Positions 5,627 through 8,290 of a stretch of 8,290 nucleotides of DNA are shown piece after piece (within the stretch, counting starts at the first letter, position 1; each line of letters begins with the position of its first letter). The notes below the pieces were generated by a model, which was given only the letters and a program-made list of their open reading frames with translations, did not search any database and was not told the DNA's origin. Origin of the DNA: Rhodospirillales bacterium (lineage in GTDB: Bacteria > Pseudomonadota > Alphaproteobacteria > Reyranellales > Reyranellaceae); contig JABMNB010000089.1 in assembly GCA_013205335.1 (NCBI GenBank), positions 1 through 8,290 of the forward strand. Direction: 5' to 3'. The translations under genes and the position numbers were made by a program.

Positions 5627-5644
5627 GAGAACGGGCCATGCCCG
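5624..5644 (+). promoter_or_regulatory. rplE initiation region with hairpin around the start codon
   Basis: AGGAG at 5625-5629 overlaps the rplX TAG (5624-5626) and is 8 bases before the rplE ATG. Bases 5632-5636 (CGGGC) and 5640-5644 (GCCCG) are exact complements separated by CAT, so the first two bases of the ATG fall in the loop and its G pairs in the stem. In E. coli the S8 repressor acts on spc mRNA at the rplE start. The hairpin here is short and does not visibly copy the S8 site of 16S rRNA, so a regulatory role is only a suggestion. Confidence 0.35.
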
Positions 5645-6180
5645 CGCGTCTGCAAGAGCACTACATCAAGACCGTGCGTGAAGCGCTGACGAAGGAGTTC
5701 TCCTACCAGAACCCCTTCCAGGTGCCGAAGCTCGACAAGATCGTCATCAACATGGGCGTCGGCGAGGCGGTCAACGACCGCAAGGCCGTCGATGGCGCCG
5801 TGGCCGACCTGACGGCGATTACCGGCCAGAAGCCGGTCATCACCCGGTCGCGCAAGTCGATCGCCACCTTCAAACTGCGTGAAGGCATGGCGATCGGCGC
5901 GAAGGTCACCCTGCGCCGCGACCGCATGTACGAGTTCATCGATCGCCTGATCACCATCGCCCTGCCGCGCGTCCGCGATTTTCGCGGCCTCAACGGCAAG
6001 TCGTTCGACGGCAATGGCAACTACGCCATGGGCCTGAAGGAGCAGATCGTGTTCCCCGAGATCGACTACGACAAGGTCGACCAGGTGCGCGGTATGGACA
6101 TCATCATCTGCACGACTGCGAAGACGGACGCGGAAGCCAGGTCGCTTCTCCGCGCTTTCGACTTCCCGTTCGTGAACTGA
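5638..6180 (+). CDS. rplE: 50S ribosomal protein L5
   Basis: L5 binds 5S rRNA with L18 in the central protuberance, contacts P-site tRNA and bridges to S13. The protein has 180 residues (E. coli 179). The recognisable parts are RLQEHYIKTVREALTKEF (4-21), KIVINMGVGEAVNDRKA (34-50), GQKPVITRSRKSIATFKLRE (63-82), RDFRGLN (113-119) and GNGNYAMGLKEQIVFPEIDY (125-144). The C-terminus ends FDFPFVN. The start at 5638 is supported by AGGAG 8 bases upstream and by the normal N-terminus. The gene follows rplX by 11 bases and precedes rpsN by 14. A small hairpin covers its start codon, which in E. coli is the target region of S8 feedback control. Nothing is unusual in the protein. Confidence 0.98.
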   Translation: MPARLQEHYIKTVREALTKEFSYQNPFQVPKLDKIVINMGVGEAVNDRKAVDGAVADLTAITGQKPVITRSRKSIATFKLREGMAIGAKVTLRRDRMYEFIDRLITIALPRVRDFRGLNGKSFDGNGNYAMGLKEQIVFPEIDYDKVDQVRGMDIIICTTAKTDAEARSLLRAFDFPFVN

Positions 6181-6194
6181 GGCCGGAGAATCAC

Positions 6195-6500
6195 ATGGCC
6201 AAGACGAGTTCCGTCGAGAAGAACAACCGGCGCGCAAAGTTGGTGAAGCAATTCGCCGGCAGGCGCGCCAAGCTGAAGGCAATGGCCGTCGACGACAAGT
6301 TGACGCCGGAAGAGCGCTTCGGGGCCCGGCTCAAGCTGGCCGACCTGCCGCGCAACTCCTCGCCGACGCGCGTGCGCAATCGGTGCGAGCTCACGGGCCG
6401 CCCGCGGGCCGTGTATCGCAAGTTCAAGCTGTCGCGCATCGCGCTGCGTCAGCTCGCGTCGCTGGGTATGTTGCCCGGCGTCGTGAAGTCGAGCTGGTAA
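6195..6500 (+). CDS. rpsN: 30S ribosomal protein S14, zinc-independent type
   Basis: S14 completes the 30S head next to S3, S10 and S19. The protein has 101 residues, the length of the long zinc-free form; the short zinc form has about 61. It has just one cysteine, C64 in RNRCELTGRPRA (61-72), so the CXXC pairs of the zinc ribbon are absent and this is the C-minus type usual for proteobacteria. MAKTSSVEKNNRRAKLVKQF (1-20) and KLSRIALRQLASLGMLPGVV (78-97) are typical, as is the end KSSW. GGAG at 6185-6188 lies 6 bases before the ATG. The place between rplE and rpsH is standard, so this appears to be the housekeeping copy and not a zinc-starvation paralogue. Confidence 0.98.
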   Translation: MAKTSSVEKNNRRAKLVKQFAGRRAKLKAMAVDDKLTPEERFGARLKLADLPRNSSPTRVRNRCELTGRPRAVYRKFKLSRIALRQLASLGMLPGVVKSSW

Positions 6501-6504
6501 CGGG

Positions 6505-6516
6505 GGTCCGCAGACC
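6505..6516 (+). promoter_or_regulatory. Small inverted repeat just before the rpsH start
   Basis: GGTC (6505-6508) and GACC (6513-6516) can pair over a CGCA loop, ending directly before the ATG at 6517. The only Shine-Dalgarno candidate is a weak G-run at 6502-6506, which the stem would partly cover. With 4 base pairs this could easily be chance. Confidence 0.2.
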
Positions 6517-6915
6517 ATGGCGATGACAGATCCCGTCGGCGATTTGCTGACCCGTATCCGTAACGGCCAGTCGGCGCGCCTCGAGAGCGTGACGGCTCCG
6601 GCTTCGCGGCTGCGTTCGAGTGTGCTCGACGTGCTCCAGCGCGAGGGCTATATCCGCGGCTGGTTCGAGGAAGAGCTTCGGCCCGGAGTCAAGGAACTCC
6701 GTATCGAGCTGAAGTATGACAACGGCCGTCCGGTCATCAAGGAGATCAAGCGCGTCTCCACCCCGGGCCGTCGTGTCTACTCCAAGATTCGCGAGCTGCC
6801 ACGGCACTTCAACGGGTTGGGCATCTCGATCCTGTCCACGCCGCGCGGCGTCATGTCCGACGCCGAGGCGCGTGCCGCCAATGTCGGCGGCGAAGTCATC
6901 TGCAAGGTGTTCTGA
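6517..6915 (+). CDS. rpsH: 30S ribosomal protein S8
   Basis: S8 is a primary 16S rRNA-binding protein that organises the central domain of the 30S. In E. coli it also represses translation of the spc operon. The protein has 132 residues. MAMTDPVGDLLTRIRNGQSA (1-20) is the N-terminus. The C-terminal RNA-binding part carries VSTPGRRVY (80-88) and STPRGVMSDAEARAANVGGE (107-126), then VICKVF at the end. Two in-frame ATGs stand at 6517 and 6523; I take the first because alphaproteobacterial S8 commonly reads M-x-M-(S/T)-DP, but the 2-residue difference is not settled by the weak ribosome binding site. The stop is followed by rplF after 2 bases. The presence of an intact RNA-binding domain leaves S8 feedback possible here; no direct copy of its target was recognised. 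Confidence 0.97.
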   Translation: MAMTDPVGDLLTRIRNGQSARLESVTAPASRLRSSVLDVLQREGYIRGWFEEELRPGVKELRIELKYDNGRPVIKEIKRVSTPGRRVYSKIRELPRHFNGLGISILSTPRGVMSDAEARAANVGGEVICKVF

Positions 6916-6917
6916 GC

Positions 6918-7451
<534 letters not shown>

Positions 7452-7464
7452 AGGCGAGAGAATC

Positions 7465-7827
7465 ATGTCCGACCGCAATGCTCTTTTCGCCCGCCGCCAG
7501 CGGCGCACGCGCTACGCGCTGCGCCAGGCTGGCGCCGGCCGTCCTCGCCTCAGCGTATTTCGCTCGGGCAAGCACATCTACGCCCAGGTCATCGACGACC
7601 GTAAGGGTGTGACCCTGGCTGCCGCCTCGTCGCTCGACAAGGATGTCCGGGGTTCGCTCAAGACCGGCGCCGACAAGGGCGCGGCCGCTGAAGTTGGCAA
7701 GCTGCTCGCCGCCCGCGCTGTCGCGGCCGGCGTCAAGGAAGTCATCTTCGATCGCGGTGGCTATACGTATCACGGTCGCGTCGCTGCGCTGGCCAATGCC
7801 GCCCGTGAGGGCGGCCTGTCGTTCTGA
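7465..7827 (+). CDS. rplR: 50S ribosomal protein L18
   Basis: L18 binds 5S rRNA together with L5 and carries it into the central protuberance. The protein has 120 residues (E. coli 117). The N-terminus MSDRNALFARRQRRTRYALR (1-20) is strongly basic, as usual for the rRNA-binding tail. RPRLSVFRSGKHIYAQVIDD (26-45) starts the folded core. The end VIFDRGGYTYHGRVAALANA (93-112) followed by AREGGLSF is the family signature. The open frame runs upstream to 7237, which would give 196 residues, but that part overlaps rplF in another frame and does not look like protein of this family. The ATG at 7465 has GAGGCGAGAG at 7451-7460 just before it and gives the right length, so I place the start there. Confidence 0.98.
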   Translation: MSDRNALFARRQRRTRYALRQAGAGRPRLSVFRSGKHIYAQVIDDRKGVTLAAASSLDKDVRGSLKTGADKGAAAEVGKLLAARAVAAGVKEVIFDRGGYTYHGRVAALANAAREGGLSF

Positions 7828-7841
7828 TCGGGAGTTAGAAA

Positions 7842-8290
7842 ATGGCTCGTTCACCCGGTGGTTCCGGCCGTTCCCCGCGCGATCGCGATCGGGGCCACAG
7901 CCGCGACCGCGACGAGGACAATGAACTGACCGACAAGCTGGTCACGATCAATCGCGTCGCGAAGGTCGTGAAGGGCGGTCGGCGCTTCGCTTTCGCCGCC
8001 ATTGTCGTCGTCGGCGACCAGCGCGGTCGTGTCGGCCACGGCGCCGGCAAGGCTCGCGAGGTCCCCGAGGCGATCCGCAAGGCCACGGAAGCCGCCAAGC
8101 GCGGGCTCATTCGGGTGCCGCTGCGCGACGGTCGCACGCTGCATCATGACGTCAAGGGCCGCTTCGGCGCCGGCAAGGTGACGCTGCGTGCCGCACCGGC
8201 CGGTACCGGTATCATCGCCGGCGGTCCCATGCGCGCCATCTTCGAGACGCTGGGCATCAAGGACATCGTCGCGAAGTCGGTCGGCACGTC
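7842..8290 (+). CDS. rpsE: 30S ribosomal protein S5, N-terminal part (partial)
   Basis: S5 lies on the back of the 30S near the decoding centre and mRNA entry, and its N-terminal domain is where spectinomycin resistance arises. The window holds 149 complete codons plus 2 bases, with no stop; the family's end (roughly 40-50 more residues) lies beyond the right edge. Residues 1-28 form an extension rich in Arg and Asp (for example RDRDRGHSRDRDEDNE, 13-28). The double-stranded RNA-binding domain follows: LVTINRVAKVVKGGRRF (33-49), GKAREVPEAIRKATEAAKR (69-87). The second domain shows TLHHDVKGRFGAGKV (99-113) and APAGTGIIAGGPMRA (118-132). The VKGGR loop of the spectinomycin region looks wild type. 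GGGAG at 7830-7834 precedes the ATG by 7 bases. The gene follows rplR by 14 bases, in standard order. Confidence 0.98.
   Translation, partial: MARSPGGSGRSPRDRDRGHSRDRDEDNELTDKLVTINRVAKVVKGGRRFAFAAIVVVGDQRGRVGHGAGKAREVPEAIRKATEAAKRGLIRVPLRDGRTLHHDVKGRFGAGKVTLRAAPAGTGIIAGGPMRAIFETLGIKDIVAKSVGT

Noticed and set aside
6181..6200. GGCC at both ends of the rplE-rpsN junction as a possible stem.
   Set aside because: Only 4 bp, with a word that is its own complement, and neither side extends the pairing.
7880..7891. The palindrome CGATCGCGATCG as a possible protein-binding site or methylation-related signal.
   Set aside because: It lies inside rpsE and follows from Arg-Asp-Arg-Asp codons; no second copy with the same layout was noticed.

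Overview
The window is a continuous stretch of the S10-spc ribosomal protein gene cluster, read entirely on the + strand. It holds 19 genes: the last 25 codons of rpsJ, 17 complete genes (rplC, rplD, rplW, rplB, rpsS, rplV, rpsC, rplP, rpmC, rpsQ, rplN, rplX, rplE, rpsN, rpsH, rplF, rplR), and the first 149 codons of rpsE, which runs off the right edge. The order is the standard bacterial one, with no insertion, loss or rearrangement.

The organism is most likely an alphaproteobacterium with a GC-rich genome. The evidence is the wording of several proteins as I remember that class: L3 with the HGSTG-x-RQDPG stretch, L4 with FRGGGKAFGPVVRSHA, L23 with FRGRPGVRSD, S5 with LVTINRVAKVVKGGRRF, and a zinc-independent S14. 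Order or genus cannot be fixed by eye. A member of the Rhodospirillales/Reyranellales or Hyphomicrobiales side is only a guess.

Layout: positions 1-4913 match the E. coli S10 operon (rpsJ to rpsQ), and 4932-8290 match the beginning of the spc operon (rplN to rpsE). Here the two are joined by only 18 bases, so they look like one transcription unit. No intergenic gap exceeds 28 bases. Two junctions overlap (rplD/rplW by 4 bases, rplV/rpsC by 1), and at four junctions the upstream stop codon lies inside the downstream Shine-Dalgarno sequence. Tight translational coupling along the message is the natural inference. No promoter, terminator, RNA gene, mobile element, CRISPR array or origin is visible.

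The products build the ribosome together. L3, L4, L23, L2, L22, L16, L29, L14, L24, L5, L6 and L18 go into the 50S subunit (peptidyl transferase surroundings, exit tunnel, central protuberance). S10, S19, S3, S17, S14, S8 and S5 go into the 30S subunit (head, mRNA entry, decoding side, central domain).

I see no undescribed system. The points worth a second look are small: a 5-bp hairpin around the rplE start codon, stop codons fused into ribosome binding sites, the lone GTG start of rpsS, and lineage-type extensions on S5, L3 and L23.
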